DNA of 64,000 nt from CAWDMN01 sp963803155 (GCA_963803155.1 CAWDMN010000027.1:62001-126000); one strand, 5' to 3'; positions 9,187 through 18,719 are shown, numbered from the stretch's first letter. Notes: generated by a model from the letters alone, not told the origin. Numbers and translations are program-made.

Positions 9187-10248
9187 TCATCGAGTTCGAA
9201 TAATCTCCAATCGCGGGGTGCCGGAAGAAATGACCTCTCCCATAATTGCGGCTTTGTCAATCCCGGATGAATGAAGTCGCCGGCATAACTCATGAGCCTC
9301 TTTCGCGGGCAATGAGATCAACAGCCCGCCCGAAGTTTGCGGGTCGAACAAGAGCTGCTCCTCTTCGGAGGGCACTTCAGGTGCGCACTGCCAGATTTCA
9401 GACACCAACTCTCGGTTCAATTCCGTCATTCTTGTTTTGGCGCCATTTTTAATTAATTCCAAGGCCTCCGCATAGCAGGGAACTTTGCCTGCATCAATTC
9501 TGATGTGAACCGCACTGGCCCGGGCCATTTCCGCGGCATGCCCACCCAATCCAAAGCCGGTGACATCTGTGCAGGAATTAACTGGATACTGCAACATTAA
9601 TTCGCAAGCCGTTCGATTCAGCTGGACCATGTCCATCAACACCTTTGTCCAGACCTGCTCTGACAACTTACCCGATTTGGCAGGACCAAAAATAACCCCG
9701 GATCCGATGGGTTTGGAAAGGATCAAATGGTCACCAGGCTTTGCGCCGCTGTTGGAAATAATTCGATTGGGATGCACCACTCCAGTGACCGATAATCCAT
9801 ATTTCAACTCATCGTCTTGAACAGTGTGTCCACCAATCAGAACGGCGCCAGCTTCATGGATTTTATCCAAGCCTCCCCGAAGAATGGCCTCCAACACGTC
9901 TTGTGGAATGCCGGAGCCGGGAAAGCAACACAAATTCAAGGCAGTCAGAGGACGCCCACCCATGGCATAGATATCGCTCAATGAATTGGCGGCTGCGATC
10001 TGCCCGAAAAGAAAAGGGTCATCCGTGAGCGGAGTAATGAAATCGACCGTTTGCACCAGGGCAATCTCATCGGTCAATCGATACACTCCGGCGTCGTCAG
10101 AACTCTCCACACCCACTAAAATGTGCGGATGATCTTCTTTCGGCAACTTTCTTAGGATGGCAGCCAAGTCCACCGGACTCAGTTTCGCTGCTCAGCCACC
10201 TGATTTAGCATAGGCGGTGAGTTTACATGCCGCCTGGGGAGAAGTCAT
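9187..10248 (-). CDS. selD: Selenophosphate synthetase SelD, containing selenocysteine (UGA-encoded)
   Basis: SelD makes selenophosphate from selenide and ATP, the selenium donor for selenocysteine and selenouridine. A plain ORF starts only at a GTG at 10173, lacking the catalytic loop. Reading upstream through an in-frame TGA at 10192-10194 gives a normal N-terminus from the ATG at 10248: KLTAYAKSGGUAAKLSPVDL, with U as residue 19 and the catalytic lysine three residues later, exactly the Cys17/Lys20 spacing of E. coli SelD. Total length becomes 353 residues, as usual for the family. Further marks are DDAGVY, VQTVDFITPLTDDPF, ANSLSDIYAMGG and GGHTVQDDELKYG. A bSECIS-like hairpin follows the UGA. 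The cell must therefore decode Sec. Confidence 0.93.
10160..10191 (-). promoter_or_regulatory. Candidate bacterial SECIS hairpin in selD
   Basis: Directly after the UGA codon the mRNA can fold with a lower stem GCAGC/GCTGC (10187-10191 with 10160-10164) and an upper stem GAGTCC/GGACTT (10175-10180 with 10166-10171, one G-U pair), closing on a GGU loop (10172-10174). A guanine-uracil apical loop about 17 nt after the UGA is what SelB needs in known bacterial SECIS elements. The fold is drawn by eye. Confidence 0.6.
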
Positions 10249-10617
10249 GTCGCGGCCAATTCGCTTCGAGAATTTTACTGGTTTTAACCAGCAACGGGCA
10301 GGTTAGCGCAAACAGGAGCGCAGGGTCAAGGGATAACACCCCTCCGTCCCCATTTACAGGGGGAATGATCAACTCAAATTTAGATTTCTTTCTTTTTGGC
10401 GGTTCCGCGGAGATGGACCAGCCGACATCCTTGTTTTTTCCGCATGACTCGCGGATAGGCCCGCGCATAGTCCGGTGCGATCTGTCAGCTGGAAGACAAG
10501 GGTGAAACAACTTCCGCCAACCGACGGATGTTGTTGTTGCCCCACTGGCCATGCCACATCCTGGGGACAGTTTTATTATCCTTCCTGATCGTAGGGCGTG
10601 ACAACCATCGTCGTCAA
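10249..10617. other. Gene-free stretch upstream of selD
   Basis: About 370 bp. The longest frame (10223-10552, minus strand) overlaps the true selD start and has no recognisable protein character. The motif TGGGGAC occurs near both ends (minus strand near 10345, plus strand near 10561), which may be left from a small mobile repeat. No tRNA-Sec gene was seen here. Confidence 0.45.
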
Positions 10618-11106
10618 TCAGGCTCCAGCAGCCATCTCAAGCCGAATTGAAGCATTGACTATTGCAGGCCGAGCCAAACGAACAAAGTCTTGATAACACA
10701 TTCGAATTGTGTCTATGTGGGTTCCTGCATTGAAAACGATTTCATCATCAGCCGTCAACGACTTATCCACAAAGACTGGCAGATTATATAGATTCCCAAA
10801 AGGGGCCATTGCGCCCACTTCAGAGTCGGGAAAAAGGGAAGTAAATTCCTTCTCCGTGGCCAATTCAAGGTGCTTGTAAGGCAATTCGTCTCGTAAAGAT
10901 TTCAGGTCGATTTTCATTACTGCGGGCAGGATCAACAAAGCAAACTGGCCATCCGCCTTTAACACAATAGTTTTAGCCATTTCTCTCCCCGGCACATGCT
11001 GCGCCGCTGCAATTTCTTGAGCGGTGTATGCCAACCGGTGTGTGCAGTGTGTGTAGGAAATCCGGTTTTCATCCAGGTAATCCCTCAAGCGCTTTACGAT
11101 GCTCAT
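10618..11106 (-). CDS. YbaK/EbsC-type aminoacyl-tRNA deacylase
   Basis: A 162-residue stand-alone editing domain of the YbaK/ProX/PrdX kind, which removes wrongly attached amino acids from tRNA. The family pattern is clear: an N-terminal helix, YTHCTHRLAYTAQEIAAA, the conserved KTIVLKADGQFALLILPA segment with its lysine, and the GxxxP-type loop GAMAPFGNLYNLPVFVD that forms the substrate pocket. The start at 11106 lies behind a ribosome binding site (AAGGAGGT). Which amino acid it edits cannot be read from the sequence. It is transcribed toward selD but is separated from it by 370 bp. Confidence 0.88.
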   Translation of the reverse strand: MSIVKRLRDYLDENRISYTHCTHRLAYTAQEIAAAQHVPGREMAKTIVLKADGQFALLILPAVMKIDLKSLRDELPYKHLELATEKEFTSLFPDSEVGAMAPFGNLYNLPVFVDKSLTADDEIVFNAGTHIDTIRMCYQDFVRLARPAIVNASIRLEMAAGA

Positions 11107-11499
11107 AACACCTCCTTGCTTCGAAGAGTTTGAAAATCAAACAACGGACGGCAAGAGACATCCGATATTACGCATCAAGTTCTCTCGCCGAGGATGAAAA
11201 GGAACTGGTGGAGGAATCCGGCAATCACTTGTCCTAGGAGTCGCTTTACAGTTTAATTGTCAGAAATTCTGTTGTATTTGTCAACGGCTTGGAATTTCAT
11301 TCTGGGGAGGGGAGTGGATGAAAGAGAATCAACAGTGAATTGCTCGCAACCTTAATCTGCGGGCATTGAACATAAAAGCAGAATTGGGCACCCTATCAGT
11401 GGCATTGAAAGTATTGAAAAATCGGGGCCATTGAGCTCTGATAGCTAATGATGTCCCCGGTGGGATAACCTTTGAGATGCGCCCATTTTCATTCGCTAC
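11107..11499. other. Gene-free stretch between divergent genes
   Basis: About 390 bp between the deacylase and the pheA promoter. An ORF on the minus strand (11329-11565) overlaps that promoter and the pheA start, is basic and low in complexity, and is judged spurious. Confidence 0.5.
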
Positions 11500-11528
11500 T
11501 TGATTTGCATGAATCCCCCTGATATATA
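11500..11528 (+). promoter_or_regulatory. Sigma-70-type promoter of pheA
   Basis: A -35 box TTGATT (11500-11505) and a -10 box TATATA (11523-11528) are 17 bp apart and lie 35 bp before the pheA start codon. Confidence 0.6.
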
Positions 11529-11563
11529 GATAGAGAAAATATTTCAACGCCAGGTGGATCTTC

Positions 11564-12397
11564 ATGCGCAGTGGGAAAAAAAAGGTGGCTTTTCAGGGGG
11601 AACGCGGGGCTTATAGTGAAATTGCATCGGTCTGTTTTTTTGAAAATGAATTGACCCTTCTCCCGTGTCCTTCGTTTGAATTAGTGTTTCAGGCGGTGGA
11701 ACGGGGAAAAGTGAAATATGGGGTGATCCCAATCGAGAACTCTCTGGCCGGGAGCATCCATCAGAATTATGACCTTCTGCTCAAATATCATCTGCAGATT
11801 GCGGGGGAGAAGAATCTGCGAGTGTCGCACAATTTGATCGCTCATCCGAGCACCAGCTTGCGTCAAATCCGCCGGGTTTATTCTCATCCTCAAGCCTTGA
11901 TGCAATGCCAAAACAGCACCTCCAAACTTAAGAACGTGGAAATTATTCCGGTCTATGACACAGCCGGCGCCGTAAAGAAGATTAAAGAGGAACAGCTGAA
12001 GGACGGGGCGGCCATTGCCAGCGAGCTGGCTGCTCGAATCTACGGCATGAAGATTCTGAAGCGAGGAATTGAGGATAACCCGGAAAACTACACGCGTTTT
12101 CTCATCCTTGCGAAGAAAGTCCGCATTTCGCGAGAAGCTGACAAAACTTCAATTGTCTTTTCTTTGAAGAACTTGCCCGGCGTTCTCTTTCGCGCATTGA
12201 GCGTTTTTGCCTTGAGGGACGTGGATCTTTATAAAATTGAATCCCGCCCTTTGCACGGACGCCCGTGGGAGTATTTCTTTTACATCGATTTTGCCGGCAA
12301 TATGCGGCAGGAAAATTGCCAAAATGCCATCGCGCACTTATCCGAAATTGCCACATTTTTGAAAATACTCGGTTCCTATAAGAAAGACTCCTCTTAA
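11564..12397 (+). CDS. pheA: Prephenate dehydratase (PheA, with ACT domain)
   Basis: Converts prephenate to phenylpyruvate in phenylalanine synthesis. The 277-residue protein is the monofunctional type: a PDT domain (KVAFQGERGAYSEIA, GVIPIENSLAGSIHQNYDLL, YSHPQALMQC, and the ENYTRFLIL motif whose Thr-Arg-Phe is catalytic) followed from about residue 195 by an ACT regulatory domain with GVLFRALSVFALRDVDLYKI and the ESRP phenylalanine-binding motif. Feedback inhibition by phenylalanine is therefore expected. No chorismate mutase domain is fused to it. Confidence 0.95.
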   Translation: MRSGKKKVAFQGERGAYSEIASVCFFENELTLLPCPSFELVFQAVERGKVKYGVIPIENSLAGSIHQNYDLLLKYHLQIAGEKNLRVSHNLIAHPSTSLRQIRRVYSHPQALMQCQNSTSKLKNVEIIPVYDTAGAVKKIKEEQLKDGAAIASELAARIYGMKILKRGIEDNPENYTRFLILAKKVRISREADKTSIVFSLKNLPGVLFRALSVFALRDVDLYKIESRPLHGRPWEYFFYIDFAGNMRQENCQNAIAHLSEIATFLKILGSYKKDSS

Positions 12398-12554
12398 TTG
12401 CCCCTGTGCTTCGAGCGGAATCAGGTTCTGCAATTCCAGCTGCCGCAATCAAAGGAATTGGAATCATTTTTCGAAGCCATGGATAGAGCCCGCTGAATTT
12501 ATGCCCAATGCTTTTCGACTGGATTCTACTGAAATTATTTAGGGAAATCGCGGC

Positions 12555-13538
12555 ATGAAAAATTCCAGGGAAAATTCAATTTGCGATGTTCCAGGCATTC
12601 AGGTTGGACATTATACAGATACGCGCCGACCCACCGGATGCACGGTGGTTTTAATGGAGGATGGCGCCGTGGCTGGCATTGAAGTCCGCGGCGGCGCCCC
12701 GGGGACGCGTGAGACTGATCTACTCGACCCACTGAATACCGTCGAGAAAATTCATGCCGTGCTTCTCTCCGGAGGAAGCGCCTTCGGTTTGGAGGCTGCC
12801 TCCGGAGTCGTCCAATATCTGGAGGAAAAGGGGATTGGAATTGACACTGGGATGGTAAAAGTCCCAATTGTGTCGGCCGCGGTTTTGTACGATCTGGATT
12901 TAGGTGATCCGGCGATCCGTCCTGATCGTACTGCCGGCTATCAAGCCTGCCGCAATGCTTCGACGGAGCCTCCTTTAGAAGGGAACTGCGGAGTAGGAGC
13001 AGGAGCGACTGTCGGCAAAATATTTGGAATGTCGCGAGCCATGAAGGGTGGGTTGGGCACGGCGTCTTGTGCTTGTCAATCGGCGGTTGTGGGAGCGTTG
13101 GTGGCAGTGAACGCATTGGGTGACATTTATGATCCGGATAATGGCAGGATCGCAGCTGGAGCCAGGAATGAAGCCGGATCAAAATTTTCTCCGGCCAGAG
13201 AGGCTCTTTTGAAGGGAATGCCAACAAGTCTTTTTTTTCGGCCGCAAAACACCACACTCGGTGTCATTGCTACAAATCTCAAGCTCACAAAATTAGAAGC
13301 AGCCAAACTGGCTCGGATGGCCCAAGCAGGATTAGCTCGCACCATTTTTCCCGTGCACACCCCCTTGGATGGCGATGCGGTCTTTGTTCTTTCCACGGGA
13401 AAGGAACATTCTGAAGTGAATCTGATTCAGCTGGGCACAATGGCCGCTGAAGCTTTGTCTGCCGCCGTTTTGCGAGCTATATTCGCTGCGTCCAGTCTGC
13501 CCGGGCTACCTGCGGCTCGAGATTTTTCTGGCGCCTGA
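12555..13538 (+). CDS. P1 family peptidase (DmpA/BapA-type, family S58)
   Basis: A 327-residue Ntn-fold aminopeptidase of the DmpA/BapA group, whose members release N-terminal or beta-amino acids and mature by cutting themselves into two chains. Typical sequence: SICDVPGIQVGHYTD at the start, GCTVVLMEDGAVAGIEVRGGAPGTRETDLL, VLLSGGSAFGLEAASGVV, and the GNCGVGAGATVGK segment leading to MKGGLGTASC, where the processing site is expected. No signal peptide is visible, so it is probably cytoplasmic. It stands just upstream of the MobA-like gene, which may be co-transcribed. Confidence 0.9.
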   Translation: MKNSRENSICDVPGIQVGHYTDTRRPTGCTVVLMEDGAVAGIEVRGGAPGTRETDLLDPLNTVEKIHAVLLSGGSAFGLEAASGVVQYLEEKGIGIDTGMVKVPIVSAAVLYDLDLGDPAIRPDRTAGYQACRNASTEPPLEGNCGVGAGATVGKIFGMSRAMKGGLGTASCACQSAVVGALVAVNALGDIYDPDNGRIAAGARNEAGSKFSPAREALLKGMPTSLFFRPQNTTLGVIATNLKLTKLEAAKLARMAQAGLARTIFPVHTPLDGDAVFVLSTGKEHSEVNLIQLGTMAAEALSAAVLRAIFAASSLPGLPAARDFSGA

Positions 13539-13612
13539 TAGTTTTGCCTGATCGGAATTCTCTGCCTGCGTTTTTCCGAAACAAAATATTTGAATGCTCC
13601 AAAGATAGCATC

Positions 13613-14266
13613 ATGGGGAAGGGCAAATCCGTGGTGATTTCTCGAACCAAGACATTCAAGGATATTGCCGGACTGATCCTGGCGGCTGGAAAATCGGAAC
13701 GGATGGGCAGACCTAAACCGCTTCTGCCGCTTGAAGGGGAAACCTTTCTTTCACGAATTATCCGGAATGTCGAAGACTCCAGACTTACGGAATGGATCGT
13801 GGTTTTGGGACATCGGCATGAGGAGATACTGGCGCAAGCGAAAATGCCCGCCAATCGTACGATCCTCAATGCCGATTACGAACTTGGACAACTATCCTCC
13901 CTGAAATGCGGCCTTGGAGCGCTGAATTGGCAAAAGCTGGATGGGGTGATGGTTATCCTGAGTGATCACCCGCTGATTAGCACTGCGATCATTAATGTTC
14001 TCGTGGAAAATTTTTCAGCGGAGAATGGCCTAATTGTCATCCCCACTTTTCAGGGAAAACGTGGACACCCCGTGATCTTCGGGAAGTCCTTGTTTGCGGA
14101 ATTGTCATCTGCCCCGTTGGAGACGGGGGCAAAATCCGTTATACGCGCGCATCAGCGCGACATATTGCATATTCCCGTCGAAGAGGAAGGCATATTGGTG
14201 GATGTAGATACCCAATCTGACTATGCAAAGTTGCTGTGGCGTTTCACCCAACAAGATACCCGCTAA
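13613..14266 (+). CDS. MobA-like nucleotidyltransferase (molybdenum cofactor cytidylyltransferase type)
   Basis: An NTP transferase of the MobA-like/MocA group; relatives attach CMP or GMP to molybdopterin. The nucleotide loop ILAAGKSERMGRPKPLLPL sits near the N-terminus, followed by WIVVLGHRHEEIL, a conserved GQLSSLKCGL segment, the metal-binding LSDHPLIS and the late GRK-type region KRGHPVIFG. The frame is open from a TTG at 13544, six bases after the peptidase gene, but the ATG at 13613 places the nucleotide loop at the usual distance from the N-terminus, so it is chosen. Substrate is inferred from family only; no other cofactor gene is near. Confidence 0.8.
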   Translation: MGKGKSVVISRTKTFKDIAGLILAAGKSERMGRPKPLLPLEGETFLSRIIRNVEDSRLTEWIVVLGHRHEEILAQAKMPANRTILNADYELGQLSSLKCGLGALNWQKLDGVMVILSDHPLISTAIINVLVENFSAENGLIVIPTFQGKRGHPVIFGKSLFAELSSAPLETGAKSVIRAHQRDILHIPVEEEGILVDVDTQSDYAKLLWRFTQQDTR

Positions 14267-14317
14267 CGGCCATCTTTTCTTCTCTGAGCTGAAATTATAC
14301 AAGGGAGAGGCTGCAAT

Positions 14318-15502
14318 TTATATGATCCCCAGTCTCTTTCCAACCTTTTCCAAAGTATCCAAAGCAAATTGCAATTCCTCGCAAGAATGAGTGGCTGTGA
14401 CGATGGTGCGAATTCGAGACTTCGCTTCGGGAACTGTGGGATAGCTGATCCCTTGCGCAAAGACTCCCTCCCGGAAAAGTTCATCCGAAAAGCGCATGGC
14501 AAGCTCACCCTTGCCAATGATTATGGGAGTGATGGGAGTCTGACTTTCGCCGGTATTAAAACCTAGCCGTGCCAAGCCTGCTTTGAAAAAACGAGTATTC
14601 TCCCATAGCCGATCAATCAAAGCGGGCTCCTGCTCCAAAAGATCGAATGCAGCCAGACAGGACGCAGCCACGGCGGGTGGATGCGAAGTTGAAAAAAGAA
14701 AAGGGCGGGCTTTATGGTAGAGATATTCGATCAACGATTTGCTTCCACAAACATAGCCACCCAGAACTCCGATGGCTTTGGAAAGCGTTCCCACTTGAAT
14801 ATCCACATGCCCATGTAGCCCAAAATGGTCCACGGTCCCACGTCCGTTTCGCCCCAGCACTCCGCTCGAATGGGCGTCATCTAACATCATAATCGCACCA
14901 TGTTTTTCCGCCAACTCCGCGATCCCGGGAAGTGGAGCAATGTCTCCTTCCATGGAAAAAACGCCGTCGGTAATCACCAGCTTCTTGCCAGGATGATCCC
15001 GCGTATCTTCCAGAACCTTATGCAGTCCATCTAAATCCTTATGCGGGAATATTCGGATTTCAGCACGCGACAGACGGCAGCCATCAATGATGCTGGCATG
15101 ATTCAGTTCGTCCGATATGATCAGATCCCCTTTGTTTAAAATCGCGGCTACTGTACCCGCATTAGCAGTGAAACCTGATTGAAAGACGACACAAGCCTCA
15201 ACATTTTTAAAACGGGCGATACGTTCTTCCAATTCCATGTGGATTTCCATCGTTCCGGCGATAGTTCGGACGGCCCCTGAGCCCACTCCCCATTTTTCGG
15301 TGGCCTTCAAGGCCGCTTCGACTAGGCGCGGATGCGTAGCCAGGCCGAGGTAGTTGTTGGAAGAGAGATTTACTACCTTCAATTGATCAAAAACTGCGCT
15401 GGGAAGTTGTTGTCCTTTTAGTATTCTGAGACGCCTGAATATTTTTTTTTCCTTTAAGGTTTCCAACTCGTCGCGCAGAAATTGATCCAGTAGAGCAGCC
15501 AT
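14318..15502 (-). CDS. kbl: Glycine C-acetyltransferase (2-amino-3-ketobutyrate CoA ligase)
   Basis: A PLP enzyme of the alpha-oxoamine synthase family that splits 2-amino-3-ketobutyrate with CoA into glycine and acetyl-CoA, the second step of threonine breakdown. Length (394) matches Kbl closely. Signatures: NLSSNNYLGLATHPRLVEAA, GVGSGAVRTIAGTMEIHMEL, the cofactor aspartate in MLDDAHSSGVLGRNGRGT, and the Schiff-base lysine in VGTLSKAIGVLGGY. The related BioF and serine palmitoyltransferase families are less likely because the GTMEIHMELE segment and overall pattern fit Kbl. The usual partner, threonine dehydrogenase, is not in the window. Confidence 0.9.
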   Translation of the reverse strand: MAALLDQFLRDELETLKEKKIFRRLRILKGQQLPSAVFDQLKVVNLSSNNYLGLATHPRLVEAALKATEKWGVGSGAVRTIAGTMEIHMELEERIARFKNVEACVVFQSGFTANAGTVAAILNKGDLIISDELNHASIIDGCRLSRAEIRIFPHKDLDGLHKVLEDTRDHPGKKLVITDGVFSMEGDIAPLPGIAELAEKHGAIMMLDDAHSSGVLGRNGRGTVDHFGLHGHVDIQVGTLSKAIGVLGGYVCGSKSLIEYLYHKARPFLFSTSHPPAVAASCLAAFDLLEQEPALIDRLWENTRFFKAGLARLGFNTGESQTPITPIIIGKGELAMRFSDELFREGVFAQGISYPTVPEAKSRIRTIVTATHSCEELQFALDTLEKVGKRLGII

Positions 15503-15540
15503 AAGTTGACTCCTATGAACGAAAAGATAACTGTCGCTGA

Positions 15541-15846
15541 TTAAAGAGTGTACGTCCGATCCAAGAGGAGATTCAGGGAGTTGACTTCACATTTCAATTG
15601 CATTTTACCCGGGGAGTGCAAAATCCACAGATCTGCTTCAGGAGGATTACTATCAGGAAATTCATTCATTCGCTCCAAAATTGGGTCAAAAAAAGTAATG
15701 GCGATCTGTTGGGACTGATCTTCGTCAAACCCGACTTTGCGGGCGGCCAGCCAGATAATATCCAGGAGAGTTTTGTCAAGTCGCGGCTCCAAGCGAGTGT
15801 GAATCCTGGCTTCTCCCTCGTGTCTAAAGAGCGAAATATTGTCCAT
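15541..15846 (-). CDS. Hypothetical 101-residue protein
   Basis: I do not recognise this protein. The start is well supported by a GAGGA ribosome binding site 5 nt before the ATG at 15846, and it sits in the same direction between the phosphatase-like gene and kbl, which it precedes by 38 bp, so it may be co-transcribed with kbl. The protein is soluble and mildly acidic, with a helical middle (TLLDIIWLAARKVGF) and no cysteine pairs, signal peptide or membrane segment. Confidence 0.6.
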   Translation of the reverse strand: MDNISLFRHEGEARIHTRLEPRLDKTLLDIIWLAARKVGFDEDQSQQIAITFFDPILERMNEFPDSNPPEADLWILHSPGKMQLKCEVNSLNLLLDRTYTL

Positions 15847-16009
15847 AAGAATCCTCGATCATCAACAGGCACCATATTAGCACAAGGGGATAAGTTCACA
15901 AAGAGGTCGGTCAGGTCAAGGAATATCCGAAACGGGAATCGCTTGGGGGGCTCTCTTCTTTCGTCTCGCAACGCTTTTGTCAAAGAGATGATGAATGACA
16001 ATAACCTTC

Positions 16010-16837
16010 TCAGCCTGGGGAATCGGCCACAATTCGGCCCAAGACCTCAAGCAAAGTCTTCCGCAGATATCGATTGCTAAGGAGAATACAGTCCGAATCT
16101 ATTTTCCAAGCGGCTCCCGTCCAATCCGAGGAACAGCCACCCGCTTCACGGATCATCAAATCCAAAGCGGCAAAATCCCAGGCAGTGGAACTATTGTCGA
16201 AAAAGGCATCGCAATTTCCAGCGGCGACATACCCGATATCCGCGCCTCCGAGGGAAATGATCGAACGGCAAAGGGGGAAAAGGAATTTGATGAGCTGGCC
16301 CATCTGCCGCGATTGAGCTTCGGTTTTTCCGTGGCTATAACCAATGATGGCCTGGGCCAATTTTCGGGTCTTTGAAACTTCCAAATGTCGAGATATTCCG
16401 TGATGACGGTTTTTATGCCAGCCTCCTTTTCCCTTTTGCGTGACAAAAACATCTCCCAGCATTGGAGAATAGGTGATACCCAGAAGGGTCTCACCCATGT
16501 ATTGAAGACTAATAATGACACTGAAGCTGGGCAAACCCCGATTATGGAATGTTGTTCCATCAAGCGGGTCCACAATCCACAGGTATTCTGAATCGTTTAA
16601 TTCAGAATACTCCTTTTCTTCAAATAAAAAGCCGTGGGAAGGAAAATACCCTTTCAGTACCTTTTTGATGGTTTCACAAGATGCTAGGTCAGCGCTCGTG
16701 ACAAGATCGTTTCTTCCTTTGAGGCGACGGTAGTTAGGAATTTCTCTCCGCCAATACTGCATAAGTGTGCGGCCACTTTCTTGGGCAGCCTTCACGCCGA
16801 TTCGAGTAAGCTGACTCAGATTTTCCTTTCTGTACAT
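16010..16837 (-). CDS. Inositol monophosphatase family protein
   Basis: A magnesium-dependent sugar or inositol phosphatase of the IMPase/FBPase superfamily. Both metal-site motifs are clear: WIVDPLDGTTFHNRGLPSF and, near the C-terminus, STAWDFAALDLMIREAGG. The upstream glutamate pair that usually binds metal is present as FLFEEKEY. The frame is open from 16903, but the ATG at 16837 has a GAGG ribosome binding site 6 nt ahead and starts where family members start, giving 275 residues. The exact substrate (inositol phosphate, histidinol phosphate or a sugar bisphosphate) cannot be told apart here. Confidence 0.88.
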   Translation of the reverse strand: MYRKENLSQLTRIGVKAAQESGRTLMQYWRREIPNYRRLKGRNDLVTSADLASCETIKKVLKGYFPSHGFLFEEKEYSELNDSEYLWIVDPLDGTTFHNRGLPSFSVIISLQYMGETLLGITYSPMLGDVFVTQKGKGGWHKNRHHGISRHLEVSKTRKLAQAIIGYSHGKTEAQSRQMGQLIKFLFPLCRSIISLGGADIGYVAAGNCDAFFDNSSTAWDFAALDLMIREAGGCSSDWTGAAWKIDSDCILLSNRYLRKTLLEVLGRIVADSPG

Positions 16838-16947
16838 TCTTTGCCTCGTCTCTCTTCCACTGTAACAAGTCACAATGCGGAAGTTTTCTTTTTGAAAAAG
16901 CATTCATGCGAGTAGTTAATTTTAGTGATTTTTTGACTTTAAATTGC

Positions 16948-16980
16948 AAAAAAAAAGCGGCCAGTACAAAACTGACCGCT
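16948..16980 (-). terminator. Rho-independent terminator after groEL
   Basis: On the minus strand a 10-bp stem (AGCGGTCAGT with ACTGGCCGCT, one G-U pair, 5-nt loop) is followed by nine T residues, 30 bp after the groEL stop codon. Confidence 0.88.
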
Positions 16981-17009
16981 TGATGAGAAGAATCTCCCAG
17001 AAATACAAT

Positions 17010-18629
17010 TTAGTACATGTCACCGCCTGGAGGAGGCATGGGAGCATCCTTTTTCTTCTCCGGGATCTCAGAGACCATGGCTTCAGTGGTGAGGAGCAAG
17101 CCGGAAATGGAGGCTGCATTCTGCAGGGCCGTACGGGTCACTTTGGCTGGATCAATTACACCAGCCGCTACCAGGTCTTCGTAGTCTCCCGTTTCAGCAT
17201 TCAATCCGAAATTGGATTTTGTTTCGGATTTGATTTTTTCCACGGTAATGGAAGCTTCGATGCCGGCATTAGCTACGATTTGGCGAAGTGGCTCTTCCAA
17301 CGCCCGTTTTACGATGTTGGCGCCGATCTGCTCATCCCCTTCCAGCTTCAATTTGGCCACGGCGGGAATGGCTCGGATCATGGCAACCCCACCCCCCGGC
17401 ACGATTCCTTCCTCAACCGCGGCGCGAGTGGCATGCATGGCATCTTCTACGCGGGCTTTCTTTTCTTTCATTTCTGTCTCGGTGGCGGCCCCAACTTTAA
17501 TCACAGCTACGCCGCCCACCAGCTTCGCCAGCCGTTCCTGCAATTTTTCCCGGTCATAGTCTGAGGTTGTTTCCTCAATTTGAGTTCGCAATTGCTTTAC
17601 GCGCCCTTCAATTGCCTTGGGCTTGCCGGCCCCTTCAACGATGGTCGTGTTGTCTTTGTCGATAACGACCTTTTTGGCTTTTCCCATGTCGTCCAGTTTC
17701 AAGTTTTCCAGTTTAATCCCCAGATCTTCCGTGATGGCTTTGCCGCCCGTCAAAATGGCAATGTCTTCCAACATGGCTTTGCGACGATCTCCAAAGCCAG
17801 GAGCCTTTACAGCCGCTGCGCTCAAGGTGCCACGCAGTTTGTTCACAACCAAAGTGGCCAAGGCTTCCCCTTCAACTTCTTCGGCAATGATCATTAGAGG
17901 TTTTCCCATCCGCGCCACTTGCTCGAGGACTGGAAGAAGATCTTTCATGCTGCTGATCTTCTTCTCGTGGATCAAAATGAAAGGCTCTTCCAGGACACAT
18001 TCCATTCGATCAGGATCAGTGACAAAATAAGGGGAAAGGTAACCGCGGTCGAACTGCATGCCTTCTACGATTTCCAGCGAAGTCTCCATCGTCTTGGCTT
18101 CTTCTACCGTAATGACTCCGTCTTTGCCGACTTTTTTCATGGCTTCGGCAATGATACTGCCTATCTGGCTGTCACCATTCGCGGAGACGGTTCCAACTTG
18201 TGCAATGGCGGAACCTTCGACTGGTTTAGCCAGTTGCCGAACCGCCTCTACGGCAGCTCCGACTGCGGCATCGATACCGCGTTTCAAGGCCATCGGATTG
18301 GCGCCTGCGGCAATGGTTTTCACTCCCTCGCGGAAGATGGACTGAGCCAGGACCGTGGCAGTGGTCGTGCCGTCGCCAGCGACATCGCTTGTCTTGGAGG
18401 CGACCTCTCGAACCATTTGCGCCCCCATGTTTTCCTGAGGATCAGGCAGCTCAATTTCCTTCGCCACGGTTACACCGTCCTTGGTAATCGTGGGCGATCC
18501 GAACTTCTTGCTCAAAACTACATTTCGGCCTTTGGGGCCCAAAGTGATCTTCACGGCGTCGGCTAATTTGTTTACTCCTCGCAGGATGGCCTGTCGTGAA
18601 TCTTCACCACAAATAATCTGCTTTGCCAT
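17010..18629 (-). CDS. groL: Chaperonin GroEL (60 kDa)
   Basis: The ATP-driven folding chamber of the cytoplasm. At 539 residues it is full length, with ITLGPKGRNVVL, the ATP-site GDGTTTATVLAQ, the GVITVEEAKTMET segment and VEEGIVPGGGVA. The C-terminal tail is short and reads KKKDAPMPPPGGDMY rather than the usual Gly-Gly-Met repeats, though such tails are seen in other phyla. It lies 90 bp downstream of groES in one operon controlled by the CIRCE site, with a terminator right after it. Confidence 0.98.
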   Translation of the reverse strand: MAKQIICGEDSRQAILRGVNKLADAVKITLGPKGRNVVLSKKFGSPTITKDGVTVAKEIELPDPQENMGAQMVREVASKTSDVAGDGTTTATVLAQSIFREGVKTIAAGANPMALKRGIDAAVGAAVEAVRQLAKPVEGSAIAQVGTVSANGDSQIGSIIAEAMKKVGKDGVITVEEAKTMETSLEIVEGMQFDRGYLSPYFVTDPDRMECVLEEPFILIHEKKISSMKDLLPVLEQVARMGKPLMIIAEEVEGEALATLVVNKLRGTLSAAAVKAPGFGDRRKAMLEDIAILTGGKAITEDLGIKLENLKLDDMGKAKKVVIDKDNTTIVEGAGKPKAIEGRVKQLRTQIEETTSDYDREKLQERLAKLVGGVAVIKVGAATETEMKEKKARVEDAMHATRAAVEEGIVPGGGVAMIRAIPAVAKLKLEGDEQIGANIVKRALEEPLRQIVANAGIEASITVEKIKSETKSNFGLNAETGDYEDLVAAGVIDPAKVTRTALQNAASISGLLLTTEAMVSEIPEKKKDAPMPPPGGDMY

Positions 18630-18719
18630 AAAAATTCTCCTGAAAGATAAATGAATCTGGTTTCAATTGATTGAAAGGTTCTAAATTGGCTCTAAATTCT
18701 CGGTCTGGGCGATAGGATC

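Noticed and set aside
10223..10552. Minus-strand ORF of 109 residues upstream of selD
   Set aside because: It overlaps the true selD start found by reading through the UGA, and its sequence has no protein-like pattern.
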